The notes under the pieces: generated by a model | What the model saw: the letters and a program-made list of their open reading frames with translations, nothing else | Database searches by the model: none | What the model was told of the DNA's origin: nothing | Made by a program: the position numbers and the translations under genes | Origin: Nonomuraea indica | GTDB taxonomy: Bacteria > Actinomycetota > Actinomycetes > Streptosporangiales > Streptosporangiaceae | DNA: 64,000 nucleotides | Direction: 5' to 3' | Assembly (NCBI RefSeq): GCF_002850745.1 | Contig: NZ_KZ559466.1 | Coordinates: forward strand, 742,825 to 806,824 | Shown here: in pieces, positions 17,460 through 26,171 of the stretch | Position numbering within the stretch: the first letter of the stretch is position 1 | Layout of the letters: every line of letters begins with the position of its first letter

Positions 17460-17870
17460 GCAGAAACCGCCACTTTCGATCGCGGAGCGTCCCACCGGTT
17501 CCGGGCCGGCGGCACCCTCCTGCCGGCGGCGCCCTCTCCTCGCCACCCTCGGCATGCCCGCGGCTGCCGCACCGGCCGGGCCGGCACGACGCCCTCCATC
17601 TTCGCTCGCGATCCGCTTCCTGTCCCGCCACATCCCTGATTGCGTGACCTTACAGTTACAAGGTGTGAAAACCACGCACAGAAGCGACGTAACCCGCCCC
17701 GGCCCATCGCCGCGCGTCGAGCCCCTCCGCACCGGATCGGCCCCGGGCGCCCGCCCTGCCCGCGCGAACGGCCGCCCGCCTTCCGCCACCTCGGGACCCC
17801 GCCGGCCACCCGGACGCGTCCCACGCGAAAGGCCCCGCACCGGATCCGGTGCGGGGCCTTTACGTTGTTG
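17460..17870. other. Gene-free leader between nos and tRNA-Asn
   Basis: No convincing gene. It holds the long nos leader, an imperfect palindrome CCTTACAGTTACAAGG near 17650 that could be an operator, and the perfect terminator palindrome at 17828-17861. Confidence 0.5.
17828..17861. terminator. Terminator of tRNA-Asn, perfect palindrome
   Basis: A perfect 34-bp palindrome centred on GGATCC with a 15-bp GC-rich arm and AAA/TTT at the ends. It lies just after the tRNA on the minus strand and can work in both directions. Confidence 0.85.
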
Positions 17871-17942
17871 CTCCCGCGATAGGACTCGAACCTATAACCT
17901 GCCGGTTAACAGCCGGCTGCTCTGCCGTTGAGCTACGCGGGA
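17871..17942 (-). tRNA. tRNA-Asn (GTT)
   Basis: A 72-nt cloverleaf: acceptor TCCCGCG/CGCGGGA, D arm AGCTCAACGGCAGAGC, anticodon loop CTGTTAACC with GTT, and T arm GGTTCGAGTCC. The 3' CCA is not encoded. Confidence 0.95.
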
Positions 17943-18068
17943 TCGAACATCTGCGCCGTCCGGGCCGGGCTTGCGGGCCTTCCCGTTCGGCGCAGGACTA
18001 GATTAGCGCACTCCCGGAGTGCGTGTCGCATCGTCAGCGGGGTAGTGCGGAGACAGCGGAGGTGGAAG

Positions 18069-18413
18069 ATGCGATATCGGATGACATTCGCGATCGGACT
18101 GGCTGTCGGATACGTGCTGGGCAGCAAGGCCGGCCGCGAACGCTACGAACAGATCAAGAAGACGGCCCAGCGTGTCGCCGACAACCCGAGGTTCCAGCAG
18201 ACCGCGGGCGTGGTGAACGCGCAGGTGTCGAAGGTGGCCGACATGGCCAGGCACCGGGTGGGAGACACGCTGCAACAGCGGATCCCGTTCCTGCACGGCC
18301 AGGAGCGCCACCCCGACTCGGGCACCGGCTGGCCGGACGAGACGGCGACGGATCGGCCCGGACAGGCGGGTCTGGGCCAGAAGAGGGCCGACGAGACCGG
18401 CATCCCCTACTGA
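18069..18413 (+). CDS. YtxH-domain small membrane-anchored protein
   Basis: 114 residues. An N-terminal hydrophobic helix (FAIGLAVGYVLGSKAGRERYEQI) is the YtxH signature, then a helical basic/acidic stretch and a polar tail. The family is stress-linked in firmicutes and of unknown role in actinobacteria. GGAGG lies just upstream of the ATG. Confidence 0.8.
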   Translation: MRYRMTFAIGLAVGYVLGSKAGRERYEQIKKTAQRVADNPRFQQTAGVVNAQVSKVADMARHRVGDTLQQRIPFLHGQERHPDSGTGWPDETATDRPGQAGLGQKRADETGIPY

Positions 18414-18457
18414 CGGTCTCGCGGCCGGACCGGCGGGGCATGGGTCCATGACGGGCA

Positions 18458-18931
18458 TCACACGCCCATGCTCCGCCGGACTCCTTCGAGGGCCTGTTCG
18501 GCGAGCGCGCGCAGCCCGGCGTCGGTGGGGTCGAGGCCGTCGTCGAAGACGAGCGTCCAGCCGAGCACCTCGCCCCCCGGCCTGCGCCGGGCGACGAGCC
18601 GCACCCCGCCGCGGCCGGGCAGGACGACGTGCTTGTTGACCACGATCGTGGAGTTGACGCGCTCGCGCACCGTCTCGGGCAGCAGCCGCGGCTCGGGCAC
18701 CCGCTCGCGACGCCGCTCGCCGTCCGTGGTGATCAGGCGCAGCCCCTCCTCGTCCCACGTGGCCTTGTCGATCGTCTCGTACGGCACCCGCGTCCCGTCG
18801 GACAGGAACAGCGCCAGGGTGGTGGCCACCACGTAACCGCCGTCGGCACCGGCGAACGCCAGCACCCGCTCCCCCCGCTCGGTGGCCAGGGACTTGCGGA
18901 CGTCGGCGGGCAGGCGGCGCAGGAAGCTCAT
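18458..18931 (-). CDS. Conserved actinobacterial protein of unknown function
   Basis: 157 residues: MSFLRRLPADVRKSLATERGERVLAFA..., then beta-rich sequence with LITTDGERRRERVPEP and VNKHVVLPGRGGVRLVARR. It looks like a small PH-like or immunoglobulin-like beta protein, common in Streptomyces and relatives and uncharacterised to my knowledge. Its ATG overlaps the stop of the upstream GH63-like gene (ATGA), so the two are coupled. Confidence 0.75.
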   Translation of the reverse strand: MSFLRRLPADVRKSLATERGERVLAFAGADGGYVVATTLALFLSDGTRVPYETIDKATWDEEGLRLITTDGERRRERVPEPRLLPETVRERVNSTIVVNKHVVLPGRGGVRLVARRRPGGEVLGWTLVFDDGLDPTDAGLRALAEQALEGVRRSMGV

Positions 18932-20202
18932 GACTCCACGGTATCGGCGAGCAGGTCGAGGGTGAGCGCGGCACTCCACGAGAAGTCCCGGCAGCCCCGG
19001 CCGCTGCCGTCGAAGGGGTCGAAGCACTCACGGAAGCCGGCCTGGCGCACCAGCCGCAGCGTGCAGCCGGTGAGCTGGTCGCGCAGCGTCCGCAGGCCGT
19101 GCACGGCTGCGGCCCGGCGCAGCAGCCAGTTGGTGTTCACCCAGGAGGGTCCCCGCCAGTAGCGGGTGCGGTCGAACTGGGCGGCGCGGATCTCGCAGCT
19201 CGGCACGGGGTATCCGGTCGCGCCCATGAACCTGGCCGATTCCAGCACCTCGACGGTGGCGGCGACCCGGTCGGCCGGCAGGCCGGGATCGAGCAGCGGG
19301 CCGAAGGCGCCGACCGTGCCGACCGGGATGAGCCGGCCGGCCCGCAGGTCACGGGCGTAGAAGCAGCCGTCCCACAGCCGGTCCAGCAGCGCCCGGCGGA
19401 TGCGGCCGGCCTGCTCGAGGTGCGGGACGGGGTCGGCGCCGGCGACCGGGGCCAGCTCGGCGAGCGCGTGGCAGGAGGCCAGCCAGATCCCGTTGAACAG
19501 CGGGCACTCGACGGCGAAGGGGTGCTCGTCGCGCAGGTACTCGGGCCGGTAACCGGCGTTGCGGTAGCGCAGGGCGAGCCAGACGTAGCGGTCGTGATCG
19601 CTGTCGGGGTGGCGTTCGGCCAGCTCGACGTTGTGGTAGCCGTATCTGACCTCGGGCAGAGCGGCGAGCGGCGGGTCCCAGGCAGGGCTGTCGTCCATGC
19701 CCGACTCCCACGGGTGGACGATCGCCGCCAGGCCGTGCCCGCCGAGGTCACGGGCGGTGGCGAGGTAGCGGTGCTGGGCGACCAGGGCCGGGTAGGCGCG
19801 CCGGACGAACCCGGTGTCGCCGGTGTGGCGGTGGATCCACCACACGGCGAGGCCGTGCAGCGGCGGCGCGGTCAGGCCGGAGGTGGGCACCCGGGGCGCC
19901 GCCCGGTGCTCGCCGGAGCGCCAGACCGACGGCCCGGGGAAGTACGCCTCCGGGGTGTGGAAGACGATGTGCGGCAGCATGCCGGTGGCCCACTGCCCGC
20001 CGAGGAGGCTCAGCAGTTCGGTGCGCGCGCGGTCGGGGCGGTGCCGGGCCAGGCCCATCGCGACGAAGGCGGAGTCCCAGCTCCACTGGTGCGGGTACAG
20101 GCCGGGGGCGGGCACGGTGGCCGAGCCCGTCCAGTTCGCCTCGAGCACCGACAGTGCCTCGTGCCCGAGCGCGGCGTCGTCGACCGCGGGCCGCGCCTCC
20201 AT
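18928..20202 (-). CDS. GH63-like (MGH1-type) glycoside hydrolase
   Basis: 424 residues of an (alpha/alpha)6 barrel. Conserved blocks are YPHQWSWDSAFVAMGLAR near the N-terminus, HPWESGMDDSPAWD, CPLFNGIWLASCHAL and YWRGPSWVNTNWLL. These mark the family of glucosylglycerate/mannosylglycerate hydrolases and GH63-like glucosidases. There is no signal peptide, so the substrate is intracellular, perhaps a compatible solute such as glucosylglycerate. Translationally coupled to the gene at 18458. Confidence 0.8.
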   Translation of the reverse strand: MEARPAVDDAALGHEALSVLEANWTGSATVPAPGLYPHQWSWDSAFVAMGLARHRPDRARTELLSLLGGQWATGMLPHIVFHTPEAYFPGPSVWRSGEHRAAPRVPTSGLTAPPLHGLAVWWIHRHTGDTGFVRRAYPALVAQHRYLATARDLGGHGLAAIVHPWESGMDDSPAWDPPLAALPEVRYGYHNVELAERHPDSDHDRYVWLALRYRNAGYRPEYLRDEHPFAVECPLFNGIWLASCHALAELAPVAGADPVPHLEQAGRIRRALLDRLWDGCFYARDLRAGRLIPVGTVGAFGPLLDPGLPADRVAATVEVLESARFMGATGYPVPSCEIRAAQFDRTRYWRGPSWVNTNWLLRRAAAVHGLRTLRDQLTGCTLRLVRQAGFRECFDPFDGSGRGCRDFSWSAALTLDLLADTVES

Positions 20203-20234
20203 TCACCCACTATGCGCCGCGAGGCGTTCTGGCG

Positions 20235-20399
20235 CTATGTCCTCTTCACCCACTTCGCGATGAACAGGGCGCCGACGGCGACCGCGCCGATGATGAGCCC
20301 CCACTTCAGCAGGGTGAGAGCGAGCCCGACGAGAGGGCCGAGCAGGAAGAGCGCGGCGACGACCGCCGCGATGATCAGAAGAATGCGTCCCATGTCCAT
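20235..20399 (-). CDS. Small membrane protein, two TM helices
   Basis: 54 residues: MDMGRILLIIAAVVAALFLL, then a second hydrophobic helix and a basic end (KWVKRT). An ATG at 20393 is an alternative start. Unknown function; small proteins of this type are common in actinobacteria. Confidence 0.65.
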   Translation of the reverse strand: MDMGRILLIIAAVVAALFLLGPLVGLALTLLKWGLIIGAVAVGALFIAKWVKRT

Positions 20400-20411
20400 G
20401 ACGGTAGGCGG

Positions 20412-20449
20412 TGATTCAAGCCGATTGCAGGCGTCCTGGGGTTGAATCA
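20412..20449. promoter_or_regulatory. Inverted repeat in the promoter region of the PknG operon
   Basis: TGATTCAA (20412-20419) and TTGAATCA (20442-20449) are perfect 8-bp arms 22 bases apart, between the small membrane gene and the kinase operon. They could be an operator or a hairpin for either side. Confidence 0.4.
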
Positions 20450-20553
20450 GGGTTACGTCAGGGATCTCCCTGCCCCCGTCGGAACCAACCCGCCGGGCCT
20501 GCCGTTGAGCGGGTAGAAACGGGGCATCGGGGGCCCTCTTCACGGGGAGCGTG

Positions 20554-21741
20554 ATGAGCCTGGGACCACCCATGAGCCGGGAGGGTGTCGACCACGCGCT
20601 CCGGGCGCGCGCCGCCGAGCGCGACCGCATCTCCGGCGACCTGCTCGACCTGGAGTCGCACACCACCTTCCAGGTGCTCAAGGACGCCACCCTGAGCGGG
20701 GCCACCCGGCAGCGCTGGGCGCACGCGAAGGCGGCCCTGTCCCGGCTGTGGGTGCTGCACGACGCCTATCTGGCCGTCCTGCGCGACGCCGAGCGGACCA
20801 GGGCGTTACGCGGCCGGCCGGGCGCCGACCGGCTCGCCGAGCTGACCGCGCTGCTCACCGGCCCCTCGGTGGTGCTGCCGACCGCGGTCAGGCCCGTCGA
20901 GCAGCGCTCCCTGTTACCCGAGTCCGACGCGCGGCTCACCTTGGACGAGGCCGTGCTGCGCATGGACGCCGCCTTCCGCGAGGTGACCGGCGCCCTGTCG
21001 GAGGTCGATGCCGTCTGGTCCGCGCTGCTGCCCCGCCTCGACGCCGCCGACGCGCTCCTGCGCACGGTCACCGGCCTGCGCGACCGGCTCGGCGAGACGA
21101 TCGACCTCACCTCGCCCGCGGACGAGCTCCGCGACCTGCGCGCCGCCGTCGTCGCCGATCCCCTGGGGGCCGCCGGCGCGGACGGCGAGCTGGCGCGCGT
21201 CACCCGGGTCCTCGACGACCGCCGCGCCGACCTGGAGCGGGCGCTGCGGGCCAGGGACGAGTACGGCAGGCGCCGCGAGGATCTCCTGGCCGCGCTCGAC
21301 CGGGTGCGCGCGGCCGAGAGCGAGGCCCGGCTGGCGCACGGCGCCGTCGTGGTGAAGATCTCCCTGCCGCCGAGCGCCGCGCCGCGGAGCGCGGCCGGGG
21401 AGCTGGCCGGCATGCTCGACGCGCTCGACGTCGCGGCCGACGGCTGGCTGTCGCGGGCGGTCCGGTTGTCGGCGCTGGAGGGCGCGACGCGGGACGCCGA
21501 GAACCGGGCGCGGACGACGGCGAAGGCCCTGTACGGCCTCGTCGGCCGGCGCGACGAGCTGCGCGGCCGGCTCGGCGCCTGCCAGGCGATGGCGGTGCGC
21601 AAGGGCAGGGCGGAGGACCCGGTGGCGGCCGGCCTGTACGAGCGGGCGCGGCTGCTGCTGTGGAGCGCCCCCTGCGACCTGACGAGGGCGGCCGAGGCCG
21701 TCGAGCTCTACCAGCGCGCTATCCACGGAGGTGGCCGATGA
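20554..21741 (+). CDS. Coiled-coil protein opening the PknG operon
   Basis: About 395 residues, nearly all helix with heptad-like runs (LRARAAERDRISGDLLDLESHT, LTLDEAVLRMDAAFREVTGALSEVDAVW, TRVLDDRRADLERALRARDEY). No signal peptide or TM helix, so it is cytosolic. No known domain is recognised. GGGGAG precedes the start; a GTG at 20551 and an ATG at 20572 are alternatives. Its stop overlaps the kinase ATG. Position suggests a scaffold or regulator for the kinase; this is inference. Confidence 0.8.
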   Translation: MSLGPPMSREGVDHALRARAAERDRISGDLLDLESHTTFQVLKDATLSGATRQRWAHAKAALSRLWVLHDAYLAVLRDAERTRALRGRPGADRLAELTALLTGPSVVLPTAVRPVEQRSLLPESDARLTLDEAVLRMDAAFREVTGALSEVDAVWSALLPRLDAADALLRTVTGLRDRLGETIDLTSPADELRDLRAAVVADPLGAAGADGELARVTRVLDDRRADLERALRARDEYGRRREDLLAALDRVRAAESEARLAHGAVVVKISLPPSAAPRSAAGELAGMLDALDVAADGWLSRAVRLSALEGATRDAENRARTTAKALYGLVGRRDELRGRLGACQAMAVRKGRAEDPVAAGLYERARLLLWSAPCDLTRAAEAVELYQRAIHGGGR

Positions 21742-23984
21742 GCACGTGCCGTCAGCCCGGCTGCACCGGGACCATCGAGGAGGGCTACTGCGACCTGTGC
21801 GGCCACGCCGCCGCCCCCGCGCAGCCCCCGGCCCAGACGCCACAGACAGGTCATGCGCCGCATCCGGGCCACATGCCGCCGGCGGGACCCGTCTCCGGGA
21901 ACGGCGGACCTTCGACCGGCGGTCCGGCGACGGGCCCCTCGATCGGCGGGCCGGCGACGAGCCCCTCGACAGGCAGGCCGGTGACGGGCCCGGCGAGCAG
22001 CGGCCGGTCGCGGGCCGGGGTGCTCGCCGAGCTGGCCGACCTGCCGTCGGTGCCGTACCGCGACCCGCAGAGCGCCGTCCTGGCCGACCCCGAGGTGCCG
22101 GAGGACAAACGCTTCTGCTCCAACCCGGCGTGCGAGCAGCCCATCGGCCGGTCGAGGCAGGGCCGGCCGGGACTGACCGACGGGTTCTGCCCCCACTGCC
22201 GCACCCCGTTCTCCTTCACCCCCAAGCTGGCCGGGAACGACCTGGTGGCCGGGCAGTACCGGGTGCTGGGCTGCCTGGCGCACGGCGGGCTGGGCTGGAT
22301 CTACCTGGCCGCCGACGAGAACCTCGACGGCCGCTGGGTGGTGCTCAAGGGCCTGCTCAACACCGCCGACGCGGAAGCGCTCGCGGCGGCGGAGGCCGAG
22401 CGCAGGTTCCTCACCACGGTCGACCACCCGAACATCGTCAAGATCTTCAACTTCCAGCGGTCGGCCGGGCTCGGCTACATCGTCATGGAGTACGTGGGCG
22501 GCCAGTCGCTGCACGAGCTGCGCCGCCAGGGGACGCTGCCGCTGCGTGAGGTCCTCATGTACGGCCGGGAGATCCTGCGCGCCTTCGCCTACCTGCACGA
22601 GCAGGGCCTGGTCTACTGCGACCTCAAGCCGGCCAACGTGATCAGGGTCGGCAGGCGGCTCAAGCTCATCGACCTGGGCGCGGTCCAGCGCATCGGCTCG
22701 CCGCCCGGCTCCGGCTGGGCCACTCCCGGATACCACGCGCCCGAGCTGGACAGCCGGCCGTCGTCGGTGACCTCCGACCTCTACACCGTGGGCAGGACGC
22801 TCGCCGTGCTGGCCGTGCCGGGGTTCAGCCCGGCCAGGAACGGCGTCGAGATGCCGCTGCCGGACGACTGCGGCGACACGTCGTTCACCCGGCTGCTGCG
22901 CCGCGCCACCGCCGCCGACCCGGCCGACCGGTTCCAGAGCGCCGAGGAGATGGAGGCGCAACTCGTCGGCGTGCTGCGCGAGGTGAGCGCGCTGGCCGAC
23001 GGCGTGCCGTACCCGGCTCCGTCGGCGCTGTTCGGCCCCGAGCGGATCGCCGCCGGGGCGGCGCTGAGCGAGGACCCCGCCAAGGTGTTCGACGCGCTCG
23101 ACCCGCGCGCCGCGGCGGCGGCGCTGCCGGTGCCGCTCGCCGACCCGGCCGACCCGGCGGCGGGAGCGCTGGCGGGCCTGGTGGGCCGCGATCCGGCGCA
23201 GCTCGTCGCCCAGGTGACGGCGATGCCGACCACCCCGGAGACGCTGCTCACCCGGGCGAGGCTGCTGGCCGAGCAGGCCCTGCCGGAGGCCGGGCAGGCC
23301 GTCGACGAGGCCCGCCGGGCGCTGCCGGGCGACTGGCGGGTGACCTGGTACGAGGCGGTGCACGCGCTGGCGCGGGGCCTGACCGGCGAGGCGGTCACCC
23401 TGTTCGACCGCTGCGTGAGCCTGCTGCCCGGCGAGTGCGCCCCCAAGCTCGGGCTCGCCTTCGCGCTGGAGTCGGAGCGCCAGGACCCGGTCCACTGGTA
23501 CGAGCGCGTGTGGCGGGTCGACCGTGCCTTCGTCAGCGCCGCGTTCGGGCTGGCCAGGGCGGGCCGGGCGGAGGCGCTCGACGAGGTGCCGGCCAGCTCC
23601 AGCCACTGGGTCGCCGCGCAGCTCGCGGCGGTGGCGTCCGTCGCCCGGCCGGAGCTGCGGCCCGGCCTGCGTGCCCGGCCGGGCGCGGTGACGCCCGCGG
23701 AGCTGTCGGCCGCCGCCGATCGGCTGGACCATCTGGCCGACCTCGACCCGCGCCGCCGCGACGCGATGACCGCCGAGGTGCTGCGAGCGGCGCTCACCTG
23801 GCTGGATTCCATGAGCGGCCCCCCGCAGGGCGTGCGGGTGGCGGGCGCCGACTTCACCGTGCCCGCCGTCCGCCGTCGCCTGGAGGAGATCTACCGCCGG
23901 CTCGCGGCCGGCGCCGAGTCCCGGCGGGAACGGCGCGAGCTCGTCGACCGGGCCAACGCCGTGCGGCCGTGGACGTGGGTATGA
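21738..23984 (+). CDS. pknG: PknG-like serine/threonine protein kinase with TPR domain
   Basis: 748 residues, the length of mycobacterial PknG. Order: an extra N-terminal zinc ribbon (CRQPGC...YCDLCG), a disordered Gly/Pro/Ser linker (about 22-92), the rubredoxin-like module (CSNPAC at 127-132, CPHC at 151-154), the kinase domain (AHGGLGWIYLA; ATP Lys204 in VVLKG; YCDLKPAN at 293-300; DLGA) and a C-terminal TPR region from about residue 450. As in PknG the catalytic HRD is replaced (YCD) and DFG is DLG. PknG phosphorylates the FHA regulator GarA to control glutamate metabolism. It is followed by its likely phosphatase. Confidence 0.93.
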   Translation: MSTCRQPGCTGTIEEGYCDLCGHAAAPAQPPAQTPQTGHAPHPGHMPPAGPVSGNGGPSTGGPATGPSIGGPATSPSTGRPVTGPASSGRSRAGVLAELADLPSVPYRDPQSAVLADPEVPEDKRFCSNPACEQPIGRSRQGRPGLTDGFCPHCRTPFSFTPKLAGNDLVAGQYRVLGCLAHGGLGWIYLAADENLDGRWVVLKGLLNTADAEALAAAEAERRFLTTVDHPNIVKIFNFQRSAGLGYIVMEYVGGQSLHELRRQGTLPLREVLMYGREILRAFAYLHEQGLVYCDLKPANVIRVGRRLKLIDLGAVQRIGSPPGSGWATPGYHAPELDSRPSSVTSDLYTVGRTLAVLAVPGFSPARNGVEMPLPDDCGDTSFTRLLRRATAADPADRFQSAEEMEAQLVGVLREVSALADGVPYPAPSALFGPERIAAGAALSEDPAKVFDALDPRAAAAALPVPLADPADPAAGALAGLVGRDPAQLVAQVTAMPTTPETLLTRARLLAEQALPEAGQAVDEARRALPGDWRVTWYEAVHALARGLTGEAVTLFDRCVSLLPGECAPKLGLAFALESERQDPVHWYERVWRVDRAFVSAAFGLARAGRAEALDEVPASSSHWVAAQLAAVASVARPELRPGLRARPGAVTPAELSAAADRLDHLADLDPRRRDAMTAEVLRAALTWLDSMSGPPQGVRVAGADFTVPAVRRRLEEIYRRLAAGAESRRERRELVDRANAVRPWTWV

Positions 23985-24886
23985 GCTGCCCCGTGTGCGA
24001 GGCGCCGGTGCTGGACGGCGACTCCTTCTGCGAGGCGTGCGGCCACCCGCTGCACGCGCCCCGGTGCGCGGCCTGCGACGCGCCGGCCGTGGACGCCGAG
24101 GGCTACTGCGAGCGGTGCGGCGTGCGCCAGCCCACGGCCCGCGACGAGGCCGAGACGGTGCTGGACGGCGGCGCGGCCGGGATCACCCACAAGGGTCTGC
24201 GCCGGGCCCGCAACGAGGACGCCATGGCGCTGCTCGCCCGCGGCGCGGACACCGTCGCCGTGGTGTGCGACGGGGTGGGCAGCTCGCCGCGCGCCGACGA
24301 GGCGTCGGCCCTGGCGGCGCGGACCGCTGCCGACGCGCTGGCCGGCGGCCTCGGGCAGGCCGAGGCGTTCGAGCTGGCGGGCCGGGCCGTGGCCGAGCTG
24401 GCGACCTCGCCGGACGACGCTCCCGCCTGTACGTACGTGTCGGCGGTGGTCACCGGCGACCGGGTGAGCATCGCCTGGGCGGGCGACAGCCGCGCCTACT
24501 GGCTGCCCGGCGGTTCCACCCCTGGCGGCGCCGCTCCTGACGGCCCCCCTCCCGGCGGGACCACTGCCGACGGGACCACTCCCGGCGGGGCCGCCGGGTG
24601 CGTCCCGTTGACCGAGGACCACGTGGTGCCGACCGGCGAGATCACCGCCTGGCTCGGCGCCGACGCGGCCGGCGTCGAACCCCATCTGCGGGAGTTCGCC
24701 GCGGACGGGCCCGGCCTGCTGCTGGTGTGCACCGACGGGCTGTGGCGCTACCTGGACGGCTACGCCTTCCCGCCCGGCCGCACCCCGCTCGACCTGTCCC
24801 GCGAGCTGCTGCGCCACGCCCTCGACTCGGGCGGCCACGACAACGTGACCATCGTCCTGATCCCCCTAGGAGGACAGCATGGGTGA
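23981..24886 (+). CDS. PP2C-type protein phosphatase with N-terminal double zinc ribbon
   Basis: 301 residues. Two zinc ribbons (CPVC...FCEACG at 3-21 and CAAC...YCERCG at 29-47) precede a PP2C domain with all metal motifs: RARNED (75-80), VVCDGVGSS, AWAGDSRAYW, CTDGLW and GGHDNVT. A Gly/Pro/Thr insertion after GDSRAYW is species-specific low complexity. It should dephosphorylate Ser/Thr targets of the upstream kinase. The ATG overlaps the kinase stop (ATGA). Confidence 0.92.
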   Translation: MSCPVCEAPVLDGDSFCEACGHPLHAPRCAACDAPAVDAEGYCERCGVRQPTARDEAETVLDGGAAGITHKGLRRARNEDAMALLARGADTVAVVCDGVGSSPRADEASALAARTAADALAGGLGQAEAFELAGRAVAELATSPDDAPACTYVSAVVTGDRVSIAWAGDSRAYWLPGGSTPGGAAPDGPPPGGTTADGTTPGGAAGCVPLTEDHVVPTGEITAWLGADAAGVEPHLREFAADGPGLLLVCTDGLWRYLDGYAFPPGRTPLDLSRELLRHALDSGGHDNVTIVLIPLGGQHG

Positions 24887-26171
24887 CCAGCCCACGTTCA
24901 CGCTCCACATCGACCAGAACAAGTACCTCCCCCTCGACGGCCGCGAGGTGCACGCCATCCTCACCATCTCCTCGACCGGCGCCGTCACCACCACGACGAC
25001 CGCCCCGGCCGAGGCCGCCGAGGTGATCATCGTGGACACGTCGGGCTCCATGAGCGGCGGCAAGATCCGCGAGGCCCGGCAGGCGGCGTCCACCGCCGTG
25101 GAGGCGCTGCGCGACGGCGTGCACTTCGCGGTGCTCTCCGGCACCGACAAGGCCAGGGTGGTCTACCCGCGCGGGCAGACCCTCGTACGCGCCACCCCCG
25201 CCACCCGCAAGGAGGCCAAGGACGCCATCGCCCGGCTGTCCGCCAACGGCGGCACCTCGATCGGCGAGTGGCTGCTGCTCGCCGACCGCCTCCTTTCGGC
25301 GCACCCCGACGCCATCAGGCACGCCATCCTGATGACCGACGGGCAGAACAACGAGGGCCCCGAACGGTTCGCCGGCGCGCTGGCCCGCTGTTCGGGCAGG
25401 TTCGTCTGCGACAGCCTCGGAGTGGGCTCCGACTGGGCTCCGGCCGAGCTGCGCAAGGTGGCCGAAGCGCTGCTCGGCACGTTCGACTTCGTCCGCGACC
25501 AGGGCGACCTGGCCGAGTTCTTCCGCCGGATCACCCAGACCTCGATGAGCAAGACCGTGGCCGAACTGGCGATGCGGATCTGGGTGCCGCAGACCGCGAG
25601 ACTCGCCTTCGTCAAGCAGGTCTCCCCCACCCTCATCGACCTGACCGGCAAGCGCACCGACGTCAACCCGCTGACCGGCGACTACCCGACCGGCTCGTGG
25701 GGCGCCGAGGAGCGCGAGTACCACCTGTGCGTCGAGGTGCCGCCCGGCCGGATCGGCAGCGAGATCCGGGCCGGCTGGGTGAAGCTGGTGCGCCCCGACA
25801 CCCAGGAGGTCCTCGCCAGCGGCAACGTGCTCGCCCAGTGGACCGACGACCTGGCCCAGTCGACGCGCATCAACGGCAAGGTCGCCCACTACACCGGGCA
25901 GGCGGAGCTGCACGAGCTGATCCAGGAGGGGCTGAGCGCCCGCGCCGCCGGCGCGGTGGACGTGGCGACGGCCCGGCTGGCCCGGGCCAGGCAGCTCGCC
26001 GCCGAGTCGGGGCGCGCCGATACCGCGCGGCTGCTGGACAAGGTGGTCGAGGTGGATCCGCGCAGCGGCACGGCCCGGCTGCGTCCCAACGTGGACAAGG
26101 CGGACGAGATCGAGCTCGACACCGGATCGGTCCGCACCAGCCGGCTGCGCCAGGGCGGGGTGGGCGGCTGA
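24879..26171 (+). CDS. von Willebrand factor A domain protein
   Basis: 430 residues. The vWA domain (about 48-230) has the metal site DTSGSMS (53-59), a later Thr in GGTSIGEW and LMTDGQNNEG. Beta-rich and helical segments follow, ending in a tail with SGTARLRP. No signal peptide. vWA domains bind partners through a metal ion, so an adaptor role between kinase, phosphatase and sensor is plausible but inferred. AGGAGG lies 5 bases before the ATG; the start lies 8 bases inside the phosphatase gene. Confidence 0.88.
   Translation: MGDQPTFTLHIDQNKYLPLDGREVHAILTISSTGAVTTTTTAPAEAAEVIIVDTSGSMSGGKIREARQAASTAVEALRDGVHFAVLSGTDKARVVYPRGQTLVRATPATRKEAKDAIARLSANGGTSIGEWLLLADRLLSAHPDAIRHAILMTDGQNNEGPERFAGALARCSGRFVCDSLGVGSDWAPAELRKVAEALLGTFDFVRDQGDLAEFFRRITQTSMSKTVAELAMRIWVPQTARLAFVKQVSPTLIDLTGKRTDVNPLTGDYPTGSWGAEEREYHLCVEVPPGRIGSEIRAGWVKLVRPDTQEVLASGNVLAQWTDDLAQSTRINGKVAHYTGQAELHELIQEGLSARAAGAVDVATARLARARQLAAESGRADTARLLDKVVEVDPRSGTARLRPNVDKADEIELDTGSVRTSRLRQGGVGG

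Noticed and set aside
17460..17840. Longer N-terminus of the NO synthase
   Set aside because: The upstream in-frame sequence is Arg/Gly/Ala-rich, crosses a likely promoter and approaches the tRNA terminator; family length fits the start near 17459.
21708..23732. Long minus-strand open frame opposite the PknG gene
   Set aside because: Low-complexity Arg/Gly/Ala product with no motifs; the plus-strand kinase explains the region.
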